A stretch of DNA of 64,000 bases. It comes from Dongia mobilis (lineage in GTDB: Bacteria; Pseudomonadota; Alphaproteobacteria; Dongiales; Dongiaceae). The position numbers and the translations under genes are program-made. Positions 30,957 through 40,928 of this stretch are shown here, piece after piece. Location of the stretch: the NCBI RefSeq assembly GCF_004363235.1, contig NZ_SNYW01000007.1:545064-609063 (forward strand), written 5' to 3'. Within the stretch, counting starts at the first letter, position 1; each line of letters begins with the position of its first letter. The notes under the pieces are model-generated. The model searched no databases and was not told where the DNA came from. It saw only the letters and a program-made list of their open reading frames with translations.

Positions 30957-31166
30957 ATGCAACGCGCGCTGGCCGAGCAAATGATGGATGCCCTGTTGCG
31001 GCTAGGGCCGGGTTTCAACGAGATCGATGCCCTCGCCCGGGAGATCGAAGATGCCGACGAGCGCGGCCGTTTCATCCGCAAGCTGGCCGAAGGGATGAGC
31101 GTCATGGGCTACGAACTCGTCATGCATATCGTGCGGCAATATCCGGATCTCGATCCGGACAAGTGA
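30957..31166 (+). CDS. Small hypothetical protein
   Basis: A 69-residue acidic helical protein beginning MQRALAEQMMDALLRLGPGF. The ATG is only 3 bases after the preceding stop, so coupled translation is likely. Its base composition returns to the high-GC level of the chromosome, unlike its neighbour. I do not recognise a family. The coding end runs into a three-copy 16-base repeat. Confidence 0.6.
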   Translation: MQRALAEQMMDALLRLGPGFNEIDALAREIEDADERGRFIRKLAEGMSVMGYELVMHIVRQYPDLDPDK

Positions 31167-31202
31167 GTGGCCGGACAAGCGAGCAGCGGGACAAGTGAGC
31201 GG
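31155..31202. repeat. Three-copy 16-bp tandem repeat
   Basis: Three adjacent copies, CCGGACAAGTGAGTGG, CCGGACAAGCGAGCAG and CGGGACAAGTGAGCGG, span the stop codon of the small gene and the start of the following gap. Each copy carries an in-frame or shifted TGA or CGA at the same place. The rest of the 236-base gap up to 31402 shows nothing I can name. Confidence 0.75.
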
Positions 31203-31402
31203 CCGGTGGGGCGAGAACGGGCTCACCAACAAGGACCTGCCGAAACAGGCCCGGCAAAACGCATCTGTGACCGCCGTCGTTACATCCCCGCTTGACCCCC
31301 GGCGCGATGGGGTGAAAATGCGACCCTGAGAATTTGGCCCGCCATCTACCCGCGGAGTCCCCGGGCCGAGGCCAAACCCGCAAGCGGAGACCGCATCCAG
31401 AC

Positions 31403-32011
31403 ATGGCGCGCATCGTCGATTTCTATTACGCCATCGGCAGCCGCTACTGCTATCTGGCGCAGAGCCAGGTGGCGCAGCTGGAGGCGCTGGGCAATGTCGT
31501 GGTGCGCTGGCGGCCGCTCCTCTCCGAGGTGCTGATGCGGGCACGCGGCCTGACGCCCTTCCAGGACAAGGCAGTCTCGGTTCAGTACCTGCCGGAATAC
31601 CGTTCCGAGGATGCGGCGCGCTGGGCCGCCTTCTACGGCATTCCCTATCGCGAGCCGGAATGGCCGGCGATCGACTGGCGCCGGGTCAATCTGGCGGCGG
31701 TGGCGGCCGCACGGGTGGGCGACGTCGCCGCCTGTTCGCGCGCCCTTTTCGCCTTCGCCTTCGGCCTCGGTGCCAAGGCGATCGGCGATGGCGACATCGC
31801 GCGCCTCGCGCACGAGGCCGGGCTCGACGGCCGGCGCCTCGTCGCGCTGATCGACGATGCGGAGACGATGGCGCTGCATCAGCGCAATATTGCCGACGCG
31901 GTCGCGGCCGGCGCCTTCGGCGTTCCCACCTTCGTGGTGGATGACGAGGTGTTCTGGGGCAATGACCGGCTCATCCTGCTGCAGCATCATCTCCGCCAGG
32001 CCGCGGCATGA
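31403..32011 (+). CDS. DsbA-family protein (2-hydroxychromene-2-carboxylate isomerase-like)
   Basis: A 202-residue thioredoxin-fold protein of the DsbA/kappa-GST group. It begins MARIVDFYYAIGSRYCYLAQ, where the CxxC of true DsbA is replaced by GSRYCY-type sequence, and ends with the family motif GAFGVPTFVVDDEVFWGNDR and LILLQHHL. Relatives are glutathione-dependent isomerases of aromatic breakdown or kappa-class transferases; the substrate is unknown. The start is set by homology, since the ribosome site is weak. Its stop overlaps the ATG of the next PAS gene. Confidence 0.83.
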   Translation: MARIVDFYYAIGSRYCYLAQSQVAQLEALGNVVVRWRPLLSEVLMRARGLTPFQDKAVSVQYLPEYRSEDAARWAAFYGIPYREPEWPAIDWRRVNLAAVAAARVGDVAACSRALFAFAFGLGAKAIGDGDIARLAHEAGLDGRRLVALIDDAETMALHQRNIADAVAAGAFGVPTFVVDDEVFWGNDRLILLQHHLRQAAA

Positions 32012-32496
32012 CCGCCGAAGCAAACACCTATCCCCGCACGACGGATGTCGCCGAGATGCGCCGGCGCGCAACGCCCGCCACCCAGGCCTTCTACGATTAC
32101 TGGGACGCCAAGCGCGCCGGCCGCCTGATGCCGGCCCGCGCCGATCTCGACCCGGTCGAGATGAAGGCCTGGCTGCCCGGCATCCAGCTGATCGACGTGC
32201 ATGAGAACCCGCGCCGCCTCGTCTACCGTCTGGTCGGCGAAGTCGAGGTCGAGATGCGCGGCTTCAGCCACCAGGGCCGCGAGGTGGGGGATGCCTATTT
32301 CGCGGTCAGCCGCGAGGAGGCCCTGCGCAACTACGGCCTCGTGATCGACGGGCGCAGCATGGTTTATGACTGGGCGCGCTACAAGACGGCGAGCGGGTTC
32401 CACGTATCGCAGGAAACCATCTTCCTGCCCCTGTCGGATGACGGCGAGACCGTCAACAAGGTGATCACCTTCACCGTCGTCGCCCAACAGTCATGA
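32008..32496 (+). CDS. PAS domain protein of the PF07310 type (copy 2)
   Basis: A 162-residue paralogue of the gene at 16573. It has the same order of motifs: MPARADLDPVEMKAWLPGIQ, RRLVYRLVGEVEVEMRGFS, and IFLPLSDDGETVNKVITFTV at the end. No output domain is present. It overlaps the genes on either side by ATGA junctions, so the DsbA-like gene and both PAS genes are translated as a unit. A sensory or docking role is inferred from the PAS fold only. Confidence 0.8.
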   Translation: MTAEANTYPRTTDVAEMRRRATPATQAFYDYWDAKRAGRLMPARADLDPVEMKAWLPGIQLIDVHENPRRLVYRLVGEVEVEMRGFSHQGREVGDAYFAVSREEALRNYGLVIDGRSMVYDWARYKTASGFHVSQETIFLPLSDDGETVNKVITFTVVAQQS

Positions 32497-32993
32497 TCCG
32501 CGTCGCCAGCATCGCCGAGCTGGGATCGGAACCGCTCTCCCGGCTTGAATCCTACTGGCTGGAGAAACGCGGATCGCGGCCGCTGCCGGCCAGGGCCGAT
32601 CTCGATCCGGCCGACATCAAGGACCTGCTGCCGCAGATCATCCTGACTCGCATCGAGCACGATCCGCTGCGGGTGAAGTACACGGTGGTCGGCACGGCGA
32701 GCGCCAAGGCGGCGGGTTTCGACTATACCGGCCGCTATCTCGACGAACTCGCCTTCGATTCCGAGGTCGATACCGACTGGCCGGCGATCTACCGCGAACT
32801 GGTGCGCGAGAAAAAGCCTATCGCCGGCGTCTGCCAGTTCAAGCTGAGGGCGGTGGCCAGGCCATACCGGGTCGCCGTCTTCCCGCTCTCCAGCGATGGC
32901 GTGCTGGTCGACCACGCCATCTCCTACGAGCACCTCAACCTCAACCTGCTGGAACTCGACCAGATCCTGCCGGTAAAGCCGCGCCGGGATTGA
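32493..32993 (+). CDS. PAS domain protein of the PF07310 type (copy 3)
   Basis: A 166-residue third paralogue, with LPARADLDPADIKDLLPQII, VKYTVVGTASAKAAGFDYTG and VFPLSSDGVLVDHAISYEHL. It is more diverged from the other two copies in the middle. The gene starts inside the stop of copy 2 and ends 11 bases short of the convergent hutH stop. The function is unknown. Confidence 0.8.
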   Translation: MIRVASIAELGSEPLSRLESYWLEKRGSRPLPARADLDPADIKDLLPQIILTRIEHDPLRVKYTVVGTASAKAAGFDYTGRYLDELAFDSEVDTDWPAIYRELVREKKPIAGVCQFKLRAVARPYRVAVFPLSSDGVLVDHAISYEHLNLNLLELDQILPVKPRRD

Positions 32994-33004
32994 GGCCGCA
33001 CCCG

Positions 33005-34531
33005 CTAACCGACGATCCTGAGGGGCGTCACGCCGCGAAAGAGTTCGCTGCCGATCACCTCCTTGGCGGCGGCAATGTCGGGCGCCATCTCGCGGTCGCT
33101 CGACCAGAAGGCGACGCGCGACCGCAGCGCCGCCATTACGTCGCGCAAGGGGGCGCTGGTCTCGACCGGCTTCCTGAGGTCGATGCCCTGCGCCGCGCAG
33201 AGGAGCTCGATGGCGACGATGCCGGCGGTGTTGTCGGCCATGTCGAGGGTGCGCCTGGCGCCATGGGTCGCCATGCTGACATGGTCCTCCTGATTGGCCG
33301 AGGTGGGCAGCGAATCGACGCTGGCCGGGTGCGCCAGGCACTTGTTTTCGGAGGCGAGTGCCGCCGCCGTCACATGGGCGATCATGAAGCCGGAATTGAG
33401 GCCCGGTTCCGGCACCAGGAAGGCCGGCAGGTTGCTCATCCGGGCATCGGTCAGCATGGCGATGCGGCGCTCGGAAAGGGCGCCGATCTCGGCCACCGCC
33501 ATGGCGATGCAATCGGCGGCGAAGGCCACCGGCTCGGCGTGGAAATTGCCGCCCGAGAGCACGTCGCCCTCCGCCGCGAAGACCAGCGGGTTGTCCGAGA
33601 CCGCATTGACCTCGCGGCCGATCACATTGGCCGCATGGCGCAGCAGGTCGAGGACGGCACCCATCACCTGCGGCTGGCAGCGCAGCGAATAGGGGTCCTG
33701 CACCCGGTCGCAATCGACATGGCTGGCGCGCAAGGGGCTGCCCGCCATCATCTCCTTCAGGGCTGCCGCCACCTCGATCTGGCCGGCTTGTCCGCGCACC
33801 GCATGGATGCGCGGGTCGAAGGGCGTATCGGAACCCAGTGTGGCATCGGTGGTGAGGGCGCCGGCGGCCAGTGCCGCCAGGAAGACGTCTTCCGCCGCGA
33901 ACAGGCCGGCAGCGGCCAGCGCCGTCGAGACCTGCGTGCCGTTGAGAAGGGCGAGGCCCTCCTTGGCGGCGAGGGCGAGCGGTTGCAGGCCGGCGCGCTG
34001 CAAGCCTTCCGCGGCCGTGATCACCTCGCCGCGATGGCGCACGGCGCCGACCCCCAGCAGGGCCTGCGCCAGATGCGCGAGCGGCGCCAGGTCGCCCGAG
34101 GCGCCGACCGAGCCCTTGGCCGGGATCAGCGGATAGATTTCGGCATTGAGCAGCGTCACCAGGGCTTCGATCACCACGCGCCTGATGCCGGAATAGCCCC
34201 GCGCGAGGCCGTTGATCTTGAGGATCATGATGAGGCGCACGAGGGCGTCGTCGAGCGGCTGGCCCGTCCCGGCGGCATGGGAGAGCACTAGGCGGCGCTG
34301 CAACTCGGTCACCTGGTCGTCGGGGATGCGGGTATGGGCGAGGGAGCCGAAGCCGGTATTGATGCCATAGGCGGTTTTCCCCTGGTCGAGGATCGCCTGC
34401 ACCGTCGCCGCCGAGGCGTCGATCGCCACGAAGGCCGCCGGATCGATCGTGAGCGCAGTACCCGAGCGCCAGACCTGCCGCAGGGTGGCAAGGTCGAGTT
34501 GGCCTGGTTGAAGGGTGAAGGTATCGCTCAT
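33005..34531 (-). CDS. hutH: Histidine ammonia-lyase
   Basis: Converts histidine to urocanate and ammonia, the first step of histidine use. The 508-residue protein has the MIO-forming Ala-Ser-Gly in [20 protein letters not shown] near residue 145, the N-terminal [17 protein letters not shown], and later [18 protein letters not shown] and the tyrosine-bearing [19 protein letters not shown]. The start [10 protein letters not shown] matches the family. A HutC-type operator lies 30 bases upstream. No hutU, hutI or hutC is in this window, so the gene is separated from other hut genes or they lie elsewhere. Confidence 0.97.
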   Translation of the reverse strand: MSDTFTLQPGQLDLATLRQVWRSGTALTIDPAAFVAIDASAATVQAILDQGKTAYGINTGFGSLAHTRIPDDQVTELQRRLVLSHAAGTGQPLDDALVRLIMILKINGLARGYSGIRRVVIEALVTLLNAEIYPLIPAKGSVGASGDLAPLAHLAQALLGVGAVRHRGEVITAAEGLQRAGLQPLALAAKEGLALLNGTQVSTALAAAGLFAAEDVFLAALAAGALTTDATLGSDTPFDPRIHAVRGQAGQIEVAAALKEMMAGSPLRASHVDCDRVQDPYSLRCQPQVMGAVLDLLRHAANVIGREVNAVSDNPLVFAAEGDVLSGGNFHAEPVAFAADCIAMAVAEIGALSERRIAMLTDARMSNLPAFLVPEPGLNSGFMIAHVTAAALASENKCLAHPASVDSLPTSANQEDHVSMATHGARRTLDMADNTAGIVAIELLCAAQGIDLRKPVETSAPLRDVMAALRSRVAFWSSDREMAPDIAAAKEVIGSELFRGVTPLRIVG

Positions 34532-34560
34532 GGCTTGGCTCCGGCTGGCAGTCTGCTTTA

Positions 34561-34574
34561 CTTGTATATACAAG
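34561..34574. promoter_or_regulatory. HutC-type operator
   Basis: CTTGTATATACAAG is a perfect 14-base palindrome matching the known HutC (GntR-family) repressor site of hut operons. It lies 30-43 bases upstream of the hutH start, where it could block transcription until urocanate is present. Confidence 0.82.
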
Positions 34575-34867
34575 TCGGCCGGGCGGCTCGCAACCGTCTG
34601 CGTGACGGCTACATGAATTCTTCTCCTGCGCTGATGATCCCGGCTGATCGACCGGCGGGGCAGGGCGCGCATGCGTCATTCCGCTGTCGTTCCCCGGATA
34701 ATCGGTGTCGCGGCGGCGCGGCCCGGAAAACCGGAAAGTCGTTACGCCTGTTGCGAAATTCAGCATGAAGGGGCAGTTTACCGCCCGTTCTTAACCGGGA
34801 CTTAGGAAGCGCGGTGAGAGATTACCGCTTTCCGCAGCCACAACCTGCCACAGGCGAAGGTGTCACC
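34575..34867. other. Intergenic region between hutH operator and corrinoid gene
   Basis: About 290 bases without a gene I can support. It must contain the promoter of the corrinoid gene at 34868, whose GAAGGTG ribosome site ends it. I see no riboswitch or B12-box that I would defend. Confidence 0.5.
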
Positions 34868-35572
<705 letters not shown>

Positions 35573-35597
35573 GCTGCCACCCACGCAGCTGCGCAAG

Positions 35598-35630
35598 AAT
35601 CCGCCGGTGGCGACACCGGCGGATTTTTTC
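35598..35630 (+). terminator. Rho-independent terminator of the corrinoid gene
   Basis: A perfect 12-bp stem AATCCGCCGGTG/CACCGGCGGATT with a GCGA loop is followed by a T run. It lies 25 bases after the stop codon. Confidence 0.92.
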
Positions 35631-35646
35631 GTTCCGGCAACCGCCG

Positions 35647-36567
35647 CTACTGGCGGCCGATCTTCTCGATGTCGAACGGTGTCGTCTGGTAGATCTCGTT
35701 GATCCAGTTCGAGATGAACAGATGCCCGTGCGGGCGCCAGCGGTTGAGCGGCTCCCGCGTCGGATCGTCATCCGGAAAATAGTTGTGCGGCAGCTTGATC
35801 GGCACATTGGCAGCGACGTCGCGCGCATATTCGTCGCCCAGCGAGGTCGCATCGTATTCCATGTGGTCGAGCACGAAGAGCCGCCGCGTGCCGCGGCTCT
35901 GCGCGATGCACAGGCCCATCTCGTCGGAATAGGCCAGCACCTCGACATCGGGCTTGGCGGCCAGATCGGTCATCCGGATCTCGGCCCAGCGCGAGATCGG
36001 GATCATGAAATCGTCGGAGAAGCCGATGAGATAGGGCGATGACGGCTTCATGATCTTTTGGGCGTAGACGCCGAAGGCCTTTTCCGGCAGCTGATGCTTC
36101 GGCACGCCGTGGAAGTGATACAGCGCCGCCATGGCGCCCCAGCAGACATTGATCGTCGAATGGCTGTGGGTCGTGGTCCAGTCGAAGATCTGCTGCATCT
36201 CCGACCAATAGGTCACGTCCTCATAGGGGATCGTCTCGACCGGTGTGCCGGTGATGATGAAGCCGTCGAACTTGCGGTGCTTCGCATCCTCCCAGGTCTG
36301 GTAGAAAGTGCGCAGATGGTCCTCCGCCGTGTTCTTGGCGACATGGTTGCCGATGCGGATCAGCGAGAGCTCGATCTGCAGCGGCGTGGCGCCCAGCAGG
36401 CGCGCGATCTGCAGTTCGGTCTTGATCTTGTTGGGCATCAGGTTGAGGAGGCCGATCTGCAGCGGTCGGATGTCCTGGCGTATCGCTACGGCCTCGGTCA
36501 TCACGCGCACGCCCTCGTTCTGGAGGGCCTGGAAGGCGGGAAGCTTGTCTGGAATCTTGATCGGCAT
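35647..36567 (-). CDS. metA: Homoserine O-acyltransferase MetA (acetyl-CoA type predicted)
   Basis: Activates homoserine for methionine synthesis. The 306-residue protein has the catalytic Cys142 in [16 protein letters not shown] and His235/Glu237 in [13 protein letters not shown]. Position 111 is Glu, in [14 protein letters not shown]. In this family Glu111 goes with acetyl-CoA use and Gly111 (as in E. coli) with succinyl-CoA, so the enzyme should be a homoserine O-acetyltransferase although the name suggests succinyl. An S-adenosylmethionine riboswitch of class II lies in its leader, so it is expected to be shut off when SAM is plentiful. Confidence 0.95.
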   Translation of the reverse strand: MPIKIPDKLPAFQALQNEGVRVMTEAVAIRQDIRPLQIGLLNLMPNKIKTELQIARLLGATPLQIELSLIRIGNHVAKNTAEDHLRTFYQTWEDAKHRKFDGFIITGTPVETIPYEDVTYWSEMQQIFDWTTTHSHSTINVCWGAMAALYHFHGVPKHQLPEKAFGVYAQKIMKPSSPYLIGFSDDFMIPISRWAEIRMTDLAAKPDVEVLAYSDEMGLCIAQSRGTRRLFVLDHMEYDATSLGDEYARDVAANVPIKLPHNYFPDDDPTREPLNRWRPHGHLFISNWINEIYQTTPFDIEKIGRQ

Positions 36568-36646
36568 CTGCGTTCACCCAAAGATCGGATAATCACCCGC
36601 CTCGGGTCCGCGGCCTTGAGGTTCTTGACTGGCAAGTCCCAGGCGG

Positions 36647-36702
36647 CCCTTTAGCGAGTTTTTTTACGTGGCTGCAAGCCGGCCGGCCAAATCACCACGG
36701 GA
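36647..36702 (-). ncRNA. SAM-II riboswitch upstream of metA
   Basis: On the minus strand the leader reads CCCGTGGTGATTTGG, then a GC-rich segment, GCTTGCAGCCACG, an A-rich stretch, and CGCTAAAGGG. This order matches the SAM-II (metA) motif: CGTGG pairs with CCACG for P1, and the 3' GCTAAA segment forms the pseudoknot near the ribosome site. It ends about 80 bases before the metA start. SAM binding would mask translation. Confidence 0.9.
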
Positions 36703-36745
36703 TGCCCCATATCTAGCCGAACCGGATGCGCGGCGCCAATAGCAT

Positions 36746-37945
36746 TTATCGACCCGGTGTCGGCCCCGCGCCGCGCCAGGCGGCCAGCCAGAACCCGGCT
36801 GCCATCACGGCCGTGCCGGCGATGCCATAGATGAGCGGCTGCTGGTAGGAACCGGTGAGCGACCAGAGCTGCGCCGCCAGGAAGGGGGCCGCCCCCTTGG
36901 CCAGCGTCGCCGGCAGGCTGATGGCCCCGTTAAGGGCGCCATAGCCGTCGCGGGTCAGCAATTCCGGCACGGCAAGCCCGCGCACGATGGTGAGAATGCC
37001 GTTGGCGGCGCCCAGCAGGATGGCGAAGGCGGCCAGCCAGCGGAAATCGGCCGGCATCCAGGCGGCGATGGCGAAGGCCGCCGGAAACAGCGCGATCACG
37101 ATGCTGCCGATCAGTCGCACCGGGCGGTTGCGCCCGAACAGCCAGACCAGGACCCGCCCGGCCACCTGGGCGGGACCGAAGATGGCGATGCCGGCGACGG
37201 CCGTCGCCGGGTCGAAGCCGCGTTCGATCAGCAGCGGATAAAGATGATAGGTGAGGGCGATATAGGTGGCGGCATAGCAGACATTGGTGACGACGAGACC
37301 CCAGAAGGCGCGCCGCCCCAGCGCCCAGCGCAGTACCGGCCAGCCGGTGCGGGCGCGATGCGCACTTGCCTCCGCCACCGCCGGCGCGGCGGGTCCGCGC
37401 ACGGCCAGGGCATTGCAGCCGCCGCCGATGACGATCTGGATTGCTGCCAGGACCAGTACCGCCTCGCGCCAGTCGAGTCGGTCGAGCAGGAACTGGTCGA
37501 AGGGGATGAAGACCGTGCTGGCAAAGCCGCCCCAGAGGGTGAGCGTCGTGATGGCCGCCCGCGCCTGGCCGCCCAGGCGATGCACCAGCACGGCGAAGGC
37601 AGGCTCGTAGAGCGACATGGCAAGCGCGAGACCTACGCCGACGAAGACCAGATAGAGGCCGGCCAGGCTGTCGACCAGGGCAAGGGCGGCGAACATGCCG
37701 CCACCCAGGACCGAGCCGCCGAGCAGTACCAGCCGGCCATGGCCGCGATCGATCGCCGCGCCGAGGGGATAGGCGGCAAGACCGCTCACCAGCAGGGCGA
37801 GGGTGGCGGCGACATAGACTTGGTCCTTTGCCGCCGTCAGGTCATGGCCGATGGGGCCTGCCAGCAGGGGGAAGGTGTAGAACAGAATGCCCCAGGACAC
37901 GATCTGGGCCACACCAAGGGCGGCGATCATCAGGTGATAGGGCAT
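36746..37945 (-). CDS. Major facilitator superfamily transporter
   Basis: A 399-residue inner membrane protein with about 12 hydrophobic segments, typical of MFS permeases. The loop motif between helices 2 and 3 is AAYPLGAAIDRGHGRLVLLG, and the second half starts near WPVLRWALGRRAFWGLVVTN after a charged central loop. The substrate cannot be inferred. The start MPYHLMIAALGVAQIV is placed at the first membrane segment; the frame extends 64 codons upstream without recognisable sequence. It lies between the riboswitch-metA unit and the chvI gene, apparently as a single gene. Confidence 0.85.
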   Translation of the reverse strand: MPYHLMIAALGVAQIVSWGILFYTFPLLAGPIGHDLTAAKDQVYVAATLALLVSGLAAYPLGAAIDRGHGRLVLLGGSVLGGGMFAALALVDSLAGLYLVFVGVGLALAMSLYEPAFAVLVHRLGGQARAAITTLTLWGGFASTVFIPFDQFLLDRLDWREAVLVLAAIQIVIGGGCNALAVRGPAAPAVAEASAHRARTGWPVLRWALGRRAFWGLVVTNVCYAATYIALTYHLYPLLIERGFDPATAVAGIAIFGPAQVAGRVLVWLFGRNRPVRLIGSIVIALFPAAFAIAAWMPADFRWLAAFAILLGAANGILTIVRGLAVPELLTRDGYGALNGAISLPATLAKGAAPFLAAQLWSLTGSYQQPLIYGIAGTAVMAAGFWLAAWRGAGPTPGR

Positions 37946-38292
37946 GGTTGCGGCGGCAAGGGCTGAGGAGGGGGCTGGAGCCGCGGCCGGACGGCAGGAC
38001 CCGACCCGCGGTGACCGGATTTTGCTTCTGCGGCGTTTCCTTTGTCGATCAATAAGTTGTCCGGGTACATCCGGCGGCGGCGATGATACGGCCCAAGGTC
38101 CTGAAACCAGTGGCCTTTTTTGCCAAAGGCCTAGCAATTGTGCGTTTTGCGCCCCATTTCTGTCATCATTGGCGCCGATCCTGGCTTAGCCAGCAGCAGG
38201 TTGCCCGGCCACAGGCTGACGGGTGCGCGCGACCGCAGGCTGGCCATCAAGGGGTAATTTCTGTATCTGTTCCCGCGCCAAGGAGAATCCAC
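37946..38292. other. Divergent intergenic region between the MFS gene and chvI
   Basis: This 347-base gap should hold the promoters of both genes. The only structure I see is an inverted repeat, GGCCTTT (38112-38118) and AAAGGCC (38125-38131), which could be an operator. An AGGAGAA site just before 38293 fixes the chvI start. Confidence 0.5.
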
Positions 38293-38988
38293 GTGCCGCA
38301 GACGATTGCGCTGGTTGACGACGACCGCAACATCCTGACCTCGGTCACCATGACCCTGGAGGCAGAGGGTTTTGCCGTGCGCACCTACAGCGACGGTGCC
38401 GAGGCGCTGCGCGGCCTCACCAGCCAGCCGGTCGATCTTGCCGTGCTCGACATCAAGATGCCGCGCATGGACGGCATGGAGCTGCTCGAGAAGCTGCGCA
38501 AATCCTCGGCCCTGCCGGTCATCTTCCTCACCTCGAAGGATGACGAGGTGGACGAGCTGATGGGCCTGCGCATGGGTGCCGACGACTATATCAAGAAGCC
38601 CTTCTCGCAGCGCCTGCTGATCGAGCGCATCCGCAGCATCCTGCGCCGCGAGGAAAGCCGGGGCGCCGCCGCCGGCGCCAGCGACCAGGCGCTGCTGCGC
38701 GGCCCCCTGATGATGGACCCCACCCGCCATCTCTGCACCTGGGAGGGCAAGCCGGTCGAGCTGACCGTCACCGAATTCCTGCTCCTGAAGGCGCTGGCGC
38801 AGCGGCCCGGCCATGTGAAGAGCCGCGACCAGCTGATGGACGCCGCCTATGGCGAGAACATCTATGTCGACGACCGCACCATCGACAGCCACATCAAGCG
38901 GCTGCGCAAGAAGTTCAAGGCGGTGGTCGACGATTTCAATCAGATCGAGACCCTCTATGGCGTCGGCTATCGCTACAAGGAAAGCTGA
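38293..38988 (+). CDS. chvI: Response regulator ChvI
   Basis: An OmpR-family response regulator of 231 residues and the partner of ChvG. The receiver domain has the acidic pocket [11 protein letters not shown], the phosphorylated Asp in [17 protein letters not shown], and Lys in [10 protein letters not shown]. The winged-helix output domain ends with [16 protein letters not shown] and [10 protein letters not shown]. ChvGI responds to acid and cell-envelope stress in related bacteria. The start is a GTG preceded by AGGAGAA at the right distance. chvG follows after 15 bases. Confidence 0.95.
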   Translation: MPQTIALVDDDRNILTSVTMTLEAEGFAVRTYSDGAEALRGLTSQPVDLAVLDIKMPRMDGMELLEKLRKSSALPVIFLTSKDDEVDELMGLRMGADDYIKKPFSQRLLIERIRSILRREESRGAAAGASDQALLRGPLMMDPTRHLCTWEGKPVELTVTEFLLLKALAQRPGHVKSRDQLMDAAYGENIYVDDRTIDSHIKRLRKKFKAVVDDFNQIETLYGVGYRYKES

Positions 38989-39003
38989 ACCTGGCCCGCA
39001 TGC

Positions 39004-40914
39004 ATGGCGGGCTGGATGAGCGAGGCCGCCCGCGACGCGGAGACCGATCGCTGGCGCCTGCCGCTGTCATCCGACCGGCATGCGCGCAAAAGCGAGAAGC
39101 ATTCCGGTAAGCCGGATTCCGGCAAGCAGGATTCCGGCAAGCAGGATTCCGGCAGGCAGGAGGCCGGCGCTGGCCAATGGTCGCGGCCGGCGGTGCGTGC
39201 CGCCGAGGGCGAATCGCTTGCAGCGCCGCTTGATGCCCGGCCGGCACCCGCCAAGTCGCGCCGAGCTGCCGCCGCAACCGCTGAAAAGCCCAAGCGCCTG
39301 CCGGCCTCGCGCCGCTCGCTGTGGCAATCGCCGCTGACCCGGCGCATTCTCGCCCTCAACGTCATGGCATTGCTGGTGCCGGTGCTGGGCCTGCTCTATC
39401 TGCCGACCTATCGCGACAGCCTGGTGCAATCGGAGCTGGAACTGCTGAAGACCGAGGGCAAGCTGTTCTCCGGCGCGCTGGCGGCAAGCGGCGTGGTTAC
39501 CGGGCCGCTGGGCGACGAGAAGCTGCTGCCCGAGACCTCGCGCCAGACCATCCGCCGCCTGGTCGACGTTTCCAAGACGCGGGCGCGCCTGTTCACCCCG
39601 GATGGTACCCTGATCGCCGATTCCTTCATGCTCTCCGGTCCCGGCGGTATCGTCACCATCACCCCGCTGCCGCCGCTGGAGCCCGACCAGAGCCTGGTCT
39701 GGAGCTGGATCTCCGGTGCCTATGACTGGGTGTTCAATCGCCTGCCATCGAGCCGCGTGCTGGAACCCTACCAGGAAGCCGCGGTGCAGAACGCCTTCGA
39801 CTATAACGAGGTGGTCAAGGCGCTGGGCGGCGAGGCGGCGAGCTACGTGCGCGATGCCGGCAAGGGCAAGATGATCCTCTCCTCCGCCGTGCCGGTGCAG
39901 CGCTATCGCCAGGTGCTGGGCGCACTTCTCCTCACCAAGAGCGGCGATGACGTCGAGGCGACGCTGCGCGATACGCGCCTCACCATTCTCGGCATTTCAG
40001 GCGTCGCCCTCGGCATTACCGTGCTGCTCTCGCTCTATCTGGCCAGCACCATCGCCCTGCCGATCCATCGCCTGGCCGATGCTGCCGACCGCGTGCGCCG
40101 CGCCAAGGGAAGGCAGCAGAACATTCCCGACCTCTCGCGCCGCAGCGACGAGATCGGCGATCTCTCCGGTGCGCTGCGCGACATGACCGAGGCGGTCTGG
40201 CGCCGCATGGACGCGATCGAAGGCTTTGCCGCCGATGTGGCGCACGAGATCAAGAACCCGCTTACCTCGCTCAGGAGTGCCGTCGAGACGGTGGCCCGCG
40301 TCGAGGACCCGTTGCAGCAGAAAAAGCTGATGAGCATCATCCTCGACGACGTGCAGCGCCTTGACCGGCTGATCAGCGACATTTCCGATGCGTCGCGCGT
40401 CGATGCGGAGATCTCGCGCGCCGAAGCGGGCCCGGTACCGATGCGCGACCTCATCCTGGCCCTGGTCGACATCCACGCCGCTACCGGCGATCATGGCGAG
40501 GCGGAACTGCGCCCGCGCCTTGTCGCCCATCTGCCGGAGGGCGACAAGCTCGCGGTGCTCGGCACCGAAGGGCGCCTCGGCCAGGTGCTGCGCAATCTGG
40601 TGGCGAACGCCATCTCGTTCAGCCCGCCGGGCGGCACCATTACGCTTGCCGCCCGCCGCCGCGCCGACCGAATCGTCATCACGGTCGAGGACGAGGGACC
40701 GGGCATTCCGCCCGACAAGCTGAAGGCGATCTTCGAGCGGTTCTATTCGGAACGACCGCGCGGCGAGAAATTCGGCACCCATTCCGGCCTCGGCCTGTCC
40801 ATCTCCAAGCAGATCGTCGAGGCCTATGGCGGCAAGCTGAGCGCCGAGAACCGCACCGACGCCGAGGGTCACGTCCGGGGTGCGCGCTTCGTCATCGATC
40901 TGCTGCGGGCATAG
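39004..40914 (+). CDS. chvG: Sensor histidine kinase ChvG
   Basis: Membrane sensor kinase of the ChvGI system, 636 residues. An unusual cytosolic leader of about 105 residues, rich in Lys/Ser/Ala, contains four repeats of DSGK(Q/P). Membrane helices lie near ILALNVMALLVPVLGLLYL and, after a periplasmic part of some 240 residues, near ISGVALGITVLLSLYLAST. A HAMP domain follows. The H-box is FAADVAHEIKNPLTSLRSAV, and the ATP-binding boxes include NLVANAISFSPPGG and THSGLGLSISKQIVEAYGG. The catalytic features are intact. Confidence 0.94.
   Translation: MAGWMSEAARDAETDRWRLPLSSDRHARKSEKHSGKPDSGKQDSGKQDSGRQEAGAGQWSRPAVRAAEGESLAAPLDARPAPAKSRRAAAATAEKPKRLPASRRSLWQSPLTRRILALNVMALLVPVLGLLYLPTYRDSLVQSELELLKTEGKLFSGALAASGVVTGPLGDEKLLPETSRQTIRRLVDVSKTRARLFTPDGTLIADSFMLSGPGGIVTITPLPPLEPDQSLVWSWISGAYDWVFNRLPSSRVLEPYQEAAVQNAFDYNEVVKALGGEAASYVRDAGKGKMILSSAVPVQRYRQVLGALLLTKSGDDVEATLRDTRLTILGISGVALGITVLLSLYLASTIALPIHRLADAADRVRRAKGRQQNIPDLSRRSDEIGDLSGALRDMTEAVWRRMDAIEGFAADVAHEIKNPLTSLRSAVETVARVEDPLQQKKLMSIILDDVQRLDRLISDISDASRVDAEISRAEAGPVPMRDLILALVDIHAATGDHGEAELRPRLVAHLPEGDKLAVLGTEGRLGQVLRNLVANAISFSPPGGTITLAARRRADRIVITVEDEGPGIPPDKLKAIFERFYSERPRGEKFGTHSGLGLSISKQIVEAYGGKLSAENRTDAEGHVRGARFVIDLLRA
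39102..39161. repeat. Four-copy 15-bp tandem repeat in chvG
   Basis: Four 15-base copies related to TTCCGGCAAGCAGGA run in frame and encode the repeated Asp-Ser-Gly-Lys-Gln-like pentapeptide in the cytosolic leader of ChvG. The middle two copies are identical. Confidence 0.85.
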
Positions 40915-40928
40915 TTGGCAGGGCGCGC

